The notes beneath the pieces are model-generated. The model was not told the origin of the DNA, made no database searches, and was given only the letters and a program-made list of their open reading frames with translations. A stretch of DNA of 64,000 bases from Zizania palustris (Eukaryota > Streptophyta > Magnoliopsida > Poales > Poaceae), in assembly GCA_019279435.1 (NCBI GenBank), contig JAAALK010000287.1, forward strand, positions 63,181,144-63,245,143, given 5' to 3'. Positions 38,228 to 49,871 of this stretch are shown here, piece after piece; the stretch's first letter is position 1; every line of letters starts with the position of its first letter. Made by a program: the position numbers and the translations under genes.

Positions 38228-40211
38228 TGAGAAACCAAGGGTTGGTTTCGGTGTTTTGTGATGAGTGATTGACAGGCTTTTTACCCTCTGTTCGAAGGGT
38301 ACCTCCGAAGGGGGTTCGAAGGTTGGACCTCCGAAGGATGTTCGGAGGTGGTTTCACCGAAGGGTGTTCGGTGTTTGCTTGCTGCAGCTGTTGCAGCGGA
38401 GTGTGCTCGTCGGAGGGGTCCGACAGTACGCGATGACTGGGTTCGTACCGAAGGCTTCGGTACTTTGGGCGGCACACCGGAGTGTGTGCCGGAGGTTGCT
38501 AACCCGGAGAGGTCTCCGGAGTACTGGATACACTTGTCTGTGGTGCGCAGGGTCTTCGGAGGCGACGAACAAGGTTCGCAGCAGGTGAACCTGGGTCAAG
38601 CGGGAGGCTTGATGCCAGGGGAGCGGGGAGCTCCGTCACGGTGGCTACGAAGGTGGTCCGGGTCGGTCCTCGGGTCAAGGCGTGCCAGGTGAAGGCAGAG
38701 AGTGCGGAGCATGGCTCCGGCTGAAGGTACTCCGAGACAAGTCCTCGGAGGTGAGGCACTTCGAAGGTACTCCGAATGGAGTGACTTCGGAGTTGGTGGA
38801 ACAAGTCCTCTGCGGAGGCATGGAATTCGAAGTGTGCTCCGGAGGGAGACATTCGAAGGTGCCCAACGAAGGTCTCAGAAGTCGAGGCGCATCGAAGGCA
38901 TGGTCCGGGTGAGGCTCGTCGAGGAGTGTGCTCGGAGTGAGACACTGCGACAAAGTGCTCATGGAATGCTTCATGCGAAGGCCTTGGACGAAGGAGGGAC
39001 TTCGAAGGGTGGTACTCCGAAGGTGGGGCTTCGGAGTGAGGATGACTTGAGGTGCTTCGGCCTGCATGGCTTCGGTACACGGACTGACGGAGTTCGAGCT
39101 GGGTGTAGCTGCGAAGCCGTGGTGGTCCACTCCGGAGGTGTTGGTGCGAAGGCTCAAGAGCTTTGACGGCTTCGGCTCAAAACCGTCAGTGTATCGGAGA
39201 CTGACTTCGGCGAAGCGAAGGCCACCAGGCTCAAGGCTTCTCACCGAAGCTACCGCACCCTCGCGTGCGATGGGAGGCTGCAGAAAGTCAAAGACTGCAA
39301 AGGCTGACACTGTCTGTTCTGTAAAAGGCTGACACTGTCTGTTCTGTAAAAAGCTGACAGAGAAGCCTCCAGAATAAAGGTGGACTACCTTTTGTACCCC
39401 TTAGTTCTGTAGAGTCAAATCTTGTGTAAACCCTAGGGGTAAAGTAGTCACTTCCTTTGGGTGAACTGTGGGCTATAAATATGGGGGCTCGGTAGGTAAC
39501 ATTTAACACTTTGAGCATTTACTGTTGAGCTCCTGTAGCCACACACTTCGATTGTAATACATCCAGAGAGTTCATTTTCTGTGTTCCTTGTTCAAGCGGC
39601 GAAGCCCTGCTTTCTGTGCTTTTTGCTTTTTGCTTGAGCTCGCGTTACATACCTCGCCTGTTGTAGTGCACCGAAGCTTGTTGAGGCGAAGGTTGTTTTT
39701 CGTGCGAAGTGTGTTTTGTCAGTGTGCATTCGCTCTGTGTAACACGAGGCGAGACCTCGCTGCTTACTAGCGTAGCCCTGACCGAGGCCCGTTTTGCTTC
39801 TTGTGTCGAAGCCCTTAGTGTAGTCCGTTTGTGTGCGTGTAGACCTTTGTGTACGAAGCCCAGCGCCAGTTGCTGCCGCCAAGTACTTGGTCGAAGTCCT
39901 CAGAGGGCTGTCCACTCTTGCGAAGGGTGAAGTGCGAAGCCTGCTCGAAGCACCTCGTGTGCGGAGCCTGCACTGACTTAGCAGAGTAGATTTCCGAGGG
40001 TTGTAAGTGGAGCGAAGTCTTCTTGGCTTCGAACTTTTGCTCCTGCGAAGCCTGTGTTCGAAGCTGTCGAAGTACCTCTGAACCAGACCTTCGAAGGTAG
40101 TGTTCGAAGCCTGTTCCGCAGAAGACAGAACTGAAACCGAAGGCTAGTTTTTAGCCAGAAATTTTAAAGCTCTCATTCACCCCCCCTCTGGTCGCCGTTT
40201 CCGGTCCAACA
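38228..40211 (+). repeat. 5' LTR of Copia-B
   Basis: The LTR starts TGAGAAACCAAGGG. The first 900 bp carry dense CTTCGGAGG/CCTCCGAAG and TTCGAAG words. TATAAATA is at 39474-39481. It ends GTCCAACA, next to the primer site. Confidence 0.97.
39474..39481 (+). promoter_or_regulatory. TATA box of Copia-B 5' LTR
   Basis: GGGCTATAAATATGGGGGC is a consensus TATA. The telo-box-like AAACCCTA lies about 45 bases upstream. Transcription would start near 39510, leaving an R-U5 part of about 700 bp. Confidence 0.65.
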
Positions 40212-40213
40212 AT

Positions 40214-40233
40214 TGGTATCAGAGCGGGTTAAG
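40214..40233 (+). other. Primer binding site of Copia-B
   Basis: TGGTATCAGAGCGGGTTAAG starts two bases after the LTR. It is complementary to the Met-tRNA 3' end, the usual plant copia primer. Confidence 0.93.
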
Positions 40234-40275
40234 ATCACCAGTTGACCTTAACCGGTTTTGTGATCTGTTGGCGAC

Positions 40276-42738
40276 ATGGACAGAGGCAGTAAAATTCCTC
40301 TGTTCGATGGGACAGACTTTGCATACTGGAAGGTGCGCATGGAGGCTTACTTGTTAAGCCAAGGAAATGCAATTTGGGAGATTGTGGACTCACAATACTC
40401 CATCCCTGAGACTCGTACCTCTCAGACTGAGAAGGATCAGTATATTGCCAATTCCAAGGCAAGAAACATATTGTTCATCGGTTTGAGTAGAAGTGAGTTC
40501 GATAGGGTGCAGCACCTTAGGACTGCTAGGGAGATCTGGACAACACTCACTGTCTTTCATGAGGGCTCTGCTCAGATTAAGGCCAGGAGCCAAAGCACCT
40601 ACAATCAACAGTATCAGCTGTTTGTGTAGGCACCTGGTGAATCTGTAGATGCCATGTTTTCTCGCTTTGACGCGATAGTGAGTAACTTGCGATCCAACGG
40701 GACGCTTGCTTACAGTGATCATGATAGGGCTATCAAGCTTCTCTATGCTCTTGACCGTAGCATATGGGAAGTAAAGATATCCAGCATTGAGGAGTCCACA
40801 GGTTATGACACATTGACCTGTGACGAACTCTTTAGCAAGCTGAAGTCCACAGAGATTGCCAAGGCATCTCTCGCTGTGCACAGAAGCTCTTTGCCACAGC
40901 CATTGGCATTGGTTTTTAGCACTAGCCGTGGCACCACTGCAGAACCAAGCACATCAGGCACTTGTGTTTTTGCAGATGGTTTTGCTTTGTCCTCCCTGGT
41001 CTCCGTCACAAAGGAGCAGGTGGACACTCTAGCTGATGATGAGCTTGCTCTCATTGCCCGGAGGTTCACCCGTTTTCATCATGAGAGACGGGATCAGAGG
41101 AGAAGTGGTTTTGGTGGTTGTTTTGAATGCGGTGACACTTCTCACATCAAGGCTAATTGCCCTAAGCTCAAAAAGAGAGATGAGAGTGAGCGCCCCAAAT
41201 ACCACAAAAAGGAGAGGAAGCCTTTTGTGAAGGGCAAGCGCGGCAAGATGGCTAAGAAAGTAGCCAAGGCCGCTTCCAGAGCCTTTGTTGCTGCTCTCAG
41301 CGACATCGACACATCCTCAACTGAGGAGTCGAGCTCTGAGGAGGAGGAGTCCCCAAAGGAGGAGGACAAGAAGGACAAGAAGGGACGTGACTTCACCGGC
41401 CTTTGCTTCATGGCCGACAGCGATCACAGCGGCGATGAGCTTGACTCATCTGAGGTAAACCTATCATCTGACCAGCTACTAATTAAATTAGATGAGCTAA
41501 ATGAAGTAGTACTTGGTCAGGATAGATTACTTGTGCAAGCCACTAGAGAAAGAAAAGACCTTAGACTTAGGCTAGAAAATATTTCTACTGAATATGCCAT
41601 GCTTATGTCTAAGTTTGATGATGCTGAATGTGAGTCATGTTCTGTTGTCATGAGTGAGCTTGCTCAGTTGCGTTCTGTTCATGCTCAAACTCTTTCTGAG
41701 CTTGAGACTGCACAGAAGCAGCTTTTGGAGGTGGATTCTAGACCTCATGATGTTATTGATTGCATGAACTGCTCTTTATTACGCGAAAGCATTAATTTAC
41801 GTGATAAGCATGTTCATGATTTAGAGGCTAGATTGGAAAGGGCCGGTAGTTCTAAGGATGTGTAGCCTGTGTGTGACACATGCATTACCCTTAAGGACCA
41901 GCTAGGCACTGTTAGAGAGCGAGCTGAGAACCTCATGTCAGAAAATGAATACCTTCTTTCCGTGGTAAACAAATGCACTGAGGGAAAGGGTAGGATGGAT
42001 TTGCTCTTGGCCAAGACCAAGTTGTGTGCTGACAGAGCAGGGGTAGCTCTAGGTTTGGGTTTTGAGAGGATACCTTCAGACAGTAAGACCAAAACTGTTT
42101 TTACCTCTCCCACCACCCTAGAGAAAGAGAGAGCTCTGTTGGACACCCCATCAGCCAAAAAGCCTACCCATCCTCCAAAGAAAGCCACTCCTCCTGCCAA
42201 GAAAAATCCTCCCAAGAAAACCACACAGAAGAAACCCAAGGAGCCTGTGAGAGTTGCTCCTGTGACCCATGAGAGTGCCCCTAGGAGAGTGTTCCATTGT
42301 TCTTATTGTCAGCGGGCGGGTCATTTGGTTGGATTTTGTTTTCGTCGCATCAAGGATGAGCGACGCTCTCAGGCGATGAGTTACCAGGACATGCATTACC
42401 CATCTTTAGGTATGCATGAGTCTGAGTTTTACTATCGTCCTGCTTTTGAGGCTCCTCGTGCTTCTCGGAGAGGTGTTGCTCCTCGAGGTCTTCACCATGG
42501 TCCATATGGTGGTAGACCTCGGGCTAGCAGATTTGTACCTCGTCAGAGTAGGAGACCTCGACATGTTGTTCGTTCACAGCATGTAGGTAGACCTCGCACT
42601 TTGCATTATTCTGATTATTATGTGCGTAGACCGTCTACTTTTACTGCGCCTACTACTCGTGTCACTCAGTGCTGGATGCCTCGTCATTATTTCACTCACC
42701 CCAGCACTGAGCGATCGAGACATTCTTATCGTGTGTAG
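40276..42738 (+). pseudogene. Copia-B gag with two premature TAG codons
   Basis: The frame aligns end to end with the 820-residue Copia-A Gag, starting MDRGSKIPLFDGTDFAYWKV. TAG codons at 40627-40629 (after QYQLFV) and 41863-41865 (after SSKDV) replace CAG codons of Copia-A. A third TAG at 42736-42738 (after RHSYRV) is shared with Copia-A and is the natural gag end. Both CCHC knuckles are intact here (CFECGDTSHIKANC; CSYCQRAGHLVGFC). The middle is an acidic, Lys-rich stretch and a coiled coil. Without the two extra stops the protein would be full length. Confidence 0.93.
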
Positions 42739-45192
42739 GCGACAGATCGAGGCTTGGAGGGCACATGGATCATGGACTCCGGTTGTTCGCGCCACATGAC
42801 CGGAGATGCAGCATGGTTCTCCAGCCTCACCACAACCAAGCAAAGGGAACATATCACCTTCGGAAACAATCGAAGGAGTAGAGTGAAAGGTAAAGGTGTG
42901 GTAAGAATTAATTCGAACTTCACTCTCAAAGATGTTGCTTTGGTTGAAAACCTGGGATACAATTTGCTGTCTGTATCTCAGTTGCTTGATGAGGGCTTCG
43001 AAGTGCGATTTCATCGCGATACTTCGCAAGTGCTCAATTCTGATGGCGTTGTGGTGTGTAAGATCTTTAGGGTTGGGAGAGTTTTTGGAGCTGATTTTTC
43101 AGAGTCGTCTGGTTCTTCTCATTGTCTTGTTGCACATTCGACTTCTGAGCTTTGGAAGTGGCATAGGAGACTAGGGCATATGAGCTTTGAGTTGCTCGCT
43201 CGTCTGAGCGCCCTAGGCCTGATCCGAGGATTGCCCAAGCTCAAGTTTGAGAAGAATTTAGTTTGCGCTCCTTGTCGACATGGAAAAATGATTGCTGCTT
43301 CGCATTCGCCAGTCACCACAGTGATGACTGAACAACCCGGAGAACTTCTCCATATGGACACTGTAGGTCCTTCTCGGGTTAGTTCTTTAGGCGGCAAGTG
43401 GTATGCATTAGTTATTGTCGACGATTTCTCTTGCTACTCTTGGGTCTTCTTTCTTGCCAGCAAGGATGAAGTGTTTTCACACTTTCGGAGCTTGGCTTTG
43501 AGACTTTTCACTGAACTCCCTGGTGCATTAAAATTCATTCGAAGCGATAATGGCACTGAGTTCAAAAATAGTCTCTTTGTTGACTTTTGCATGAAGCATG
43601 GCATAGAACATCAATTCTCTGCTCCGCGGGTTCCTCAACAGAACGGTGTCGTTGAGAGGAAGAACCGCACGTTGGTTGAGATGGCTAGGACGATGCTTGA
43701 TGAGCATAGGACTCCTAGAAAATTCTGGGCTGAGGCCATGAACACTGCTTGCTACATCTCAAACCGAATTTTCTTGCGCTCAATTTTAAATTTGACATCT
43801 TATGAGCTGCGTTTTGGGAGACAGCCCAAGGTTACTCATCTTCGAGTTTTTGGCTGTCGCTGCTTTATCCTAAAACGTGGTAACTTGGATAAATTTGAGT
43901 CGCGCTCTTCTGACGGGATCTTTTTGGGTTATACTACTCATGGTCATTCCTATCGTGTTTATATCTTGGAAACTAACACTGTCATCGAGTCATGTGATGT
44001 GACGTTTGATGAATCAACCCCCTCTGTTAGTTCTGCTTTTGAACAGGCAAATGAACACGACATGGAACAGACCTTATTCGAAGACGAAGATCTCGGAGAA
44101 TTTGAGGATGAACCCCTACTACCCTCGACGTCAACCCCCGAAGCTGACCCCGTTTCAACTACTTCGGCACGAGGTCCCGAAGCGACTACCTCAACATCGG
44201 TCATCTTGGACCACTCCAACGCACAAGTTGAGGGGGAGACTGCATCCCGCCGCGAGGCTCCACACCATGTTCAAAGGATGCACCCTCCCGAGCAGATCAT
44301 TGGTGAGCTTGATCAAAGGGTAACACGTTCTCACGCTCATTTCACTAATTCTGCTTTTGTTGCTTCTTTCGAGCCCTTAGATGTTAGCCATGCACTTTCT
44401 GATTCTAGTTGGATCAATGCCATGCATGAGGAACTTGAAAATTTTGAGAGAAACCAAGTCTGGACTTTAGTTGATCCTCCACCTAATGTTCATTTCATTG
44501 GAACAAAATGGATTTTCAAAAATAAACAAGGGGAGGATGGGACTATAGTTAGAAACAAAGCTAGACTTGTAGCTCAGGGCTTTTCTCAACTAGAAGGGAT
44601 TGATTTTACTGAAACTTTTGCACCTGTTGCTCGCCTTGAGGCCATTAGGATTTTGCTCGCCTTTGCGACATCCCGGGGATTCAAACTCTATCAAATGGAT
44701 GTCAAAAGTGCTTTCCTTAATGGCTTCATAGGTGAAGATGTTTATGTAAAACAACCCCCTGGTTTTGAAAACCCCAAGTACCCACATAAAGTCCTTAAAC
44801 TTCATAAGGCTCTTTATGGACTCAAGCAGGCCCCTCGGGCGTGGTATGATAGACTTAAGTCTTTTCTGCTTGAGCGAGGGTATTTGATGGGCTCTGTTGA
44901 TAAAACTTTGTTTACTCTCAAGCATGGCAAAGATTTCCTCCTAGTTCAGATTTATGTGGATGATATCATCTTTGGTGGCTCTTCTCATGCTTTAGTTGCC
45001 GAGTTTGCAGATACCATGAGCAGGGAATTTGAAATGTCGATGATGGGTGAACTCACCTTCTTCCTTGGTTTGCAAATCAAGCAAAGCAAACAAGGTACTT
45101 TTGTCCACCAGACAAAGTACACCAAGGACCTGCTCAAAAGTTCGACATGTCCGATGCGAAGCCCCTCGCCACTCCAATGGCTACATCTGTAG
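42739..45192 (+). pseudogene. Copia-B pol: protease, integrase, reverse transcriptase (frameshifted at its end)
   Basis: Pol is in the same frame as gag and follows its TAG directly. The protease active site is WIMDSGCSRHMTG. The zinc region WHRRLGHMSFELL ... LVCAPCRHGK leads to the integrase core with D (LLHMDTVGP), D (IRSDNGTEF) and E (NGVVERKNR). Acidic Ser/Pro-rich residues link to the RT (GTKWIFKNKQGEDG, QMDVKSAFLNG, QIYVDDIIFGG). After KYTKDLLK a single A/G is missing relative to Copia-A, shifting the frame before RNase H. Otherwise all catalytic residues are present. Confidence 0.93.
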
Positions 45193-45905
45193 CATTGGAC
45201 CCTGACGAAGATGGAGAAGCCGTAGATCAGAAGGAGTTCTGGAGCATGATCGGCTCCCTCCTCTACTTGACTGCCACGAGGCCGGACATACACTTCGCAG
45301 TGTGTCTGTGCGCTCGTTTTCAGGCTTCACCACGAGCTTCGCACCGCCAAGCGGTTAAGCGCATTCTAAGGTATCTCAAACACACCCTTGAATTTGGCAT
45401 ATGGTATTCAGCGTCTTCTTCTTTATGTCTTCGAGGTTATTCTGATGCGGACTTTGCTGGGTGTAGAATTGATAGGAAGAGTACCTATGGTACTTGTCAT
45501 TTTCTGGGTACCTCTCTGGTTTGCTGGTCTTCCCGCAAACAGTCTAGTGTTGCACAATCAACAGCTGAGGCCGAATATGTTGCTGCAGCTAGCTGTTGCT
45601 CTCAGATTTTGTGGATGGTTTCCACTTTGCGGGATTTCGGGTTAGATTATAAGAGTGTTCCACTTTTCTGTGATAACACTAGTGCTATTTGTATTGCAAA
45701 CAACCCGGTTCAGCACTCCAGAACCAAACACATTGATGTGAGATATCATTTTCTCAGAGATCACAATGAGAAGGGTGATATTGAACTTCAATATGTTGAT
45801 ACCCAACACCAGCTAGCCGACATTTTTACAAAACCCCTCGATGCTTCTCGATTTGCTTACTTGCGTGAGGAACTTGGCATTTGTCACCCTTACGACATTT
45901 TGTGA
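45141..45905 (+). pseudogene. Copia-B RNase H domain
   Basis: This is the downstream frame after the one-base deletion, from MSDAKPLATPMATSVALDP. It carries the RNase H landmarks YSDADFAGC, STAEAEYVAAASCC and CDNTSAICIANNP, and ends LADIFTKPLDASRFAYL with a stop. The domain itself is intact. It gives the true pol end, about 1.2 kb before the 3' LTR. Confidence 0.92.
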
Positions 45906-47095
45906 GGAGGAGCTGTTTTAGATGGATGTGCTTTTGTCTAATTGTGTTGAAATTGCATTTACATATTTTGCACCTATATGCCTGGTTATAATTCATGAAA
46001 TCATGTCAGCTCAGCTCTTGTTAATTCATCTGGAACATTCACGTGCATGATATTTTATTTTCAAAGTCAAATCGTGCTCACTGCTTGGTCTTGAATCTAG
46101 CATGTTTAGGCAGGACTGCTTTAGCTATCTTTTATCTACTTGACAGCAAGACACTGTTCATTGGATGCTAAAAATTGCAACTTGAAAAATTGTTCTACAT
46201 CTTCATGGATATTCATAAAATGCCAAACAATTGATACACTTAATTATAATAAAAAATTCCATGATTTGCATGTTTTAAGTGACAAGATCCAGGTGGGTTT
46301 GTTTGTCGCACTACCCTATTCTAGACTGCTTACCATTGCACATTGGTCTGAACTGGAATAGTGTAGTGTATGCCAAAATCATTGCCTTAAGCTTCTTATG
46401 GTTTTCATAGCTAGGCTTGGCCGGATTGGAAAGTATAAGGTGGACAAACAAATAACCCCTGGCACTAAGAAAAAAACAACAATATTCATTGTTTATCAAG
46501 TTTGCTTTTCAAGCTCCATTTTGAACTGGACTTGTCTGTCTAGAGTAGAAATTGACTAGCTTTGCGCAGTCCTTGCTCTTACTTGTCTAGGTTCCTTGAG
46601 TAAGTGGTGATGCTTTTATTTCAAAAATGATCAAATCACATGCTTCATCATGCTTTTAGAGAATGTTAATTTGAGCTGAGCCCATGATCATTGGTGTTAT
46701 TGTTGGCATATTTTTGCTTCATATGTCTTTGCCATTCTGCTCAATTCGAAGCTTTGCATCTTTTACATGCTCCTTGATGCTTGCATTGCCAAAGGGGGAG
46801 AAATTCCTCAAAAGGGGGAGACTTGCTTCGTTCTCTGTCACAAGGGGTATAATTTCCAAAGGGGGAGAAATCATGACATAAAGGCTTTTTGTTTGTCAAA
46901 GGGGGATAATTTAACTCAGGGGGAGTTTTATTGCCGAAGGGGTTTTTCACTCTTGTGAGAAAGGGGGAGGAAAATTCTTTTATCAAGTGACATGTTTTGG
47001 CTCTTTTCTGAGTTTTTATGGTCACTTGTGTGCTGAAAGTGCTTTATTTTCTTGAACTTGGATTTAGTTGTCAATGCACTCATCAAGGGGGAGAT
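45906..47095 (+). other. Copia-B spacer with multiple polypurine tracts
   Basis: There is no open frame of note, and no envelope-like protein with signal and membrane segments. From 46790 to the LTR, AAAGGGGGAGA-type purine runs recur: CAAAGGGGGAGAAATT, AAAAGGGGGAGACTTG, CCAAAGGGGGAGAAATC, TCAAAGGGGGATAATTT, CAGGGGGAGTTTT, GAAAGGGGGAGG and finally CAAGGGGGAGAT touching the LTR. The last is the functional 3' polypurine tract. Confidence 0.88.
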
Positions 47096-49078
47096 TGAGA
47101 AACCAAGGGTTGGTTTCGGTGTTTTGTGATGAGTGATTGACAGGCTTTTTACCCTCTGTTCGAAGGGTACCTCCGAAGGGGGTTCGGAGGTTGGACCTCC
47201 GAAGGATGTTCGGAGGTGGTTTCACCGAAGGGTGTTCGGTGTTTGCTTGCTGCAGCTGTTGCAGCGGAGTGTGCTCGTCGGAGGGGTCCGACAGTACGCG
47301 ATGACTGGGTTCGTACCGAAGGCTTCGGTACTTTGGGCGGCACACCGGAGTGTGTGCCGGAGGTTGCTAACCCGGAGAGGTCTCCGGAGTACTGGATACA
47401 CTTGTCTGTGGTGCGCAGGGTCTTCGGAGGCGACGGACAAGGTTCGCAGCAGGTGAACCTGGGTCAAGCGGGAGGCTTGATGCCAGGGGAGCGGGGAGCT
47501 CCGTCACGGTGGCTACGAAGGTGGTCCGGGTCGGTCCTCGGGTCAAGGCGTGCCAGGTGAAGGCAGAGAGTGCGGAGCATGGCTCTGGCTGAAGGTACTC
47601 CGAGACAAGTCCTCGGAGGTGAGGCACTTCGAAGGTACTCCGAATGGAGTGACTTCGGAGTTGGTGGAACAAGTCCTCTGCGGAGGCATGGAATTCGAAG
47701 TGTGCTCCGGAGGGAGACATTCGAAGGTGCCCAACGAAGGTCTCAGAAGTCGAGGCGCATCGAAGGCATGGTCCGGGTGAGGCTCGTCGAGGAGTGTGCT
47801 CGGAGTGAGACACTGCGACAAAGTGCTCATGGAATGCTTCATGCGAAGGCCTTGGACGAAGGAGGGACTTCGAAGGGTGGTACTCCGAAGGTGGGGCTTC
47901 GGAGTGAGGATGACTTGAGGTGCTTCGGCCTGCATGGCTTCGGTACACGGACTGACGGAGTTCGAGCTGGGTGTAGCTGCGAAGCCGTGGTGGTCCACTC
48001 CGGAGGTGTTGGTGCGAAGGCTCAAGAGCTTTGACGGCTTCGGCTCAAAACCGTCAGTGTATCGGAGACTGACTTCGGCGAAGCGAAGGCCACCAGGCTC
48101 AAGGCTTCTCACCGAAGCTACCGCACCCTCGCGTGCGATGGGAGGCTGCAGAAAGTCAAAGACTGCAAAGGCTGACACTGTCTGTTCTGTAAAAGGCTGA
48201 CACTTTCTGTTCTGTAAAAAGCTGACAGAGAAGCCTCCAGAATAAAGGTGGACTACCTTTTGTACCCCTTAGTTCTGTAGAGTCAAATCTTGTGTAAACC
48301 CTAGGGGTAAAGTAGTCACTTCCTTTGGGTGAACTGTGGGCTATAAATATGGGGGCTCGGTAGGTAACATTTAACACTTTGAGCATTTACTGTTGAGCTC
48401 CTGTAGCCACACACTTCGATTGTAATACATCCAGAGAGTTCATTTTCTGTGTTCCTTGTTCAAGCGGCGAAGCCCTGCTTTCTGTGCTTTTTGCTTTTTG
48501 CTTGAGCTCGCGTTACATACCTCGCCTGTTGTAGTGCACCGAAGCTTGTTGAGGCGAAGGTTGTTTTTCATGCGAAGTGTGTTTTGTCAGTGTGCATTCA
48601 CTCTGTGTAACACGAGGCGAGACCTCGCTGCTTACTAGCGTAGCCCTGACCGAGGCCCGTTTTGCTTCTTGTGTCGAAGCCCTTAGTGTAGTCCGTTTGT
48701 GTGCGTGTAGACCTTCGTGTACGAAGCCCAGCGCTAGTTGCTGCCGCCAAGTACTTGGTCGAAGTCCTCAGAGGGCTGTCCACTCTTGCGAAGGGTGAAG
48801 TGCGAAGCCTGCTCGAAGCACCTCGTGTGCGGAGCCTGCACTGACTTAGCAGAGTAGATTTCCGAGGGTTGTAAGTGGAGCGAAGTCTTCTTGGCTTCGA
48901 ACTTTTGCTCCTGCGAAGCCTGTGTTCGAAGCTGTCGAAGTACCTCCAAACCAGACCTTCGAAGGTAGTGTTCGAAGCCTGTTCCGCAGAAGACAGAACT
49001 GAAACCGAAGGCTAGTTTTTAGCCAGAAATTTAAAGCTCCCATTCACCCCCCCTCTGGTCGCCGTTTCCGGTCCAACA
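47096..49078 (+). repeat. 3' LTR of Copia-B
   Basis: This 1983-bp LTR is nearly identical to 38228-40211, from TGAGAAACC to CCAACA. TATAAATA lies at 48342-48349. GAAAC follows directly as the target duplication. Confidence 0.97.
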
Positions 49079-49871
49079 GAAACACTAGTCAATATAAGAC
49101 ATGATTGATTTTTCCTTTGTATTGACAAAATAAAAACTACTTCCAGGCACCAAAGCATCATGCTTGTGATGTCGGTTCGCTTCAGACGGAACATCCGGTG
49201 GAAGTCATCGAAAAATAGTGCAAGATTAAACTCTGGGCAGTTGAATACTTCTTTTGGAACCTTCACTTCTATTTGCATAACTCCTAACAAAGACGCTTCA
49301 AGATACCAGTCATGAAATGATTTCATCTCCCAGTTCATACTCTTAAGTACTCGTTGGGGTAAGAATGGTTTGCCTGGTTCGTACTCAATAAAATCATCGT
49401 CTCCGTAGGTCCATTGATCCGTAGAAAGTGAACCTTGTTTTTTTACTGGAGCCTTTAAGTGAGCCTCTACGGGCATAGAACGTGTTTTTCCCACAGTACT
49501 AAAGAATTTAAGCATTTTAGACTTTGGCTCAGAACACTGCCCAACTTGAACAATTGTCTTGTGGATTGTGGGCTTTGGCCGTGTCTCTTGATTCTCGGGC
49601 TCAAGCTCGGCCGTTGGAACTGACTCTTTCACTTGATAAGGCTCATCCACTAGCTCTGTCACTTGAGGCTCGACCGTTAGAATTGACTCTTTCACTTGAT
49701 CAGACTCAGCCACTAGAACTGACTCTTCCACTTGATCAGGCTCGGCCACTTTAGGATCTGTCACTTCCTCTAGCGCGTGTTGTTGAGCCATTTGTGGATC
49801 TGCCACTTTTTCGGGCACATGTTCCTCGCGTTCTTTACCATTTGATGATCTACCACTTTATCGGGCACTGG
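49079..49871 (-). pseudogene. CACTA gene fragment upstream of the C48 protease domain
   Basis: The minus strand encodes a repetitive acidic part (units like PDQVEESVLVAES and YQVKESVPTAELEPE), then KSKMLKFFSTVGK and a conserved block: FIEYEPGKPFLPQRVLKSMN, SFHDWYLEASLLG, VKVPKEVF, FFDDFHRMFRLKRTD. Such EPGKPFLP / HDWYLRA blocks precede the Ulp1-like protease in plant CACTA transposon genes. Copia-B separates this part from its C-terminal half. Copia-C cuts its upstream end, where two VP(D/E)KV repeats lie in different frames, showing decay. Confidence 0.7.

Larger units (their letters stand above)
38228..49078 (+). mobile_element. Copia-B: full-length SIRE/Maximus-like Ty1/copia retrotransposon
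   Basis: This is a complete 10.85-kb insertion. LTRs of 1984 and 1983 bp run TGAGAAACC to GGTCCAACA. GAAAC flanks both sides (38223-38227 and 49079-49083). Order: LTR, Met-tRNA primer site, gag, protease, integrase, RT, RNase H, long spacer with repeated polypurine tracts, LTR. The LTRs differ at about a dozen sites by eye, so it is recent. Gag-pol is broken by two extra TAG codons and a one-base deletion near 45138. It is the same family as Copia-A and inserted into the CACTA gene. Confidence 0.97.
36581..49871 (-). mobile_element. CACTA (En/Spm) transposon, interrupted by Copia-B and Copia-C
   Basis: The left end reads CACTACTACAAA, the standard grass CACTA terminus. It is followed to about 36850 by repeated AGTGGCGGGCA motifs in both orientations (the subterminal repeats). 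Minus-strand coding remnants on both sides of Copia-B belong to one CACTA gene with a C48 (Ulp1-like) protease. The other end is not in the window; Copia-C interrupts the element at 49872. Internal frames are broken, so it is not autonomous here. Confidence 0.75.

Noticed and set aside
45906..47095. Possible envelope-like gene downstream of pol, known in some SIRE elements
   Set aside because: No frame longer than about 70-90 codons, and none with a signal or membrane segment. The stretch is spacer with polypurine tracts.
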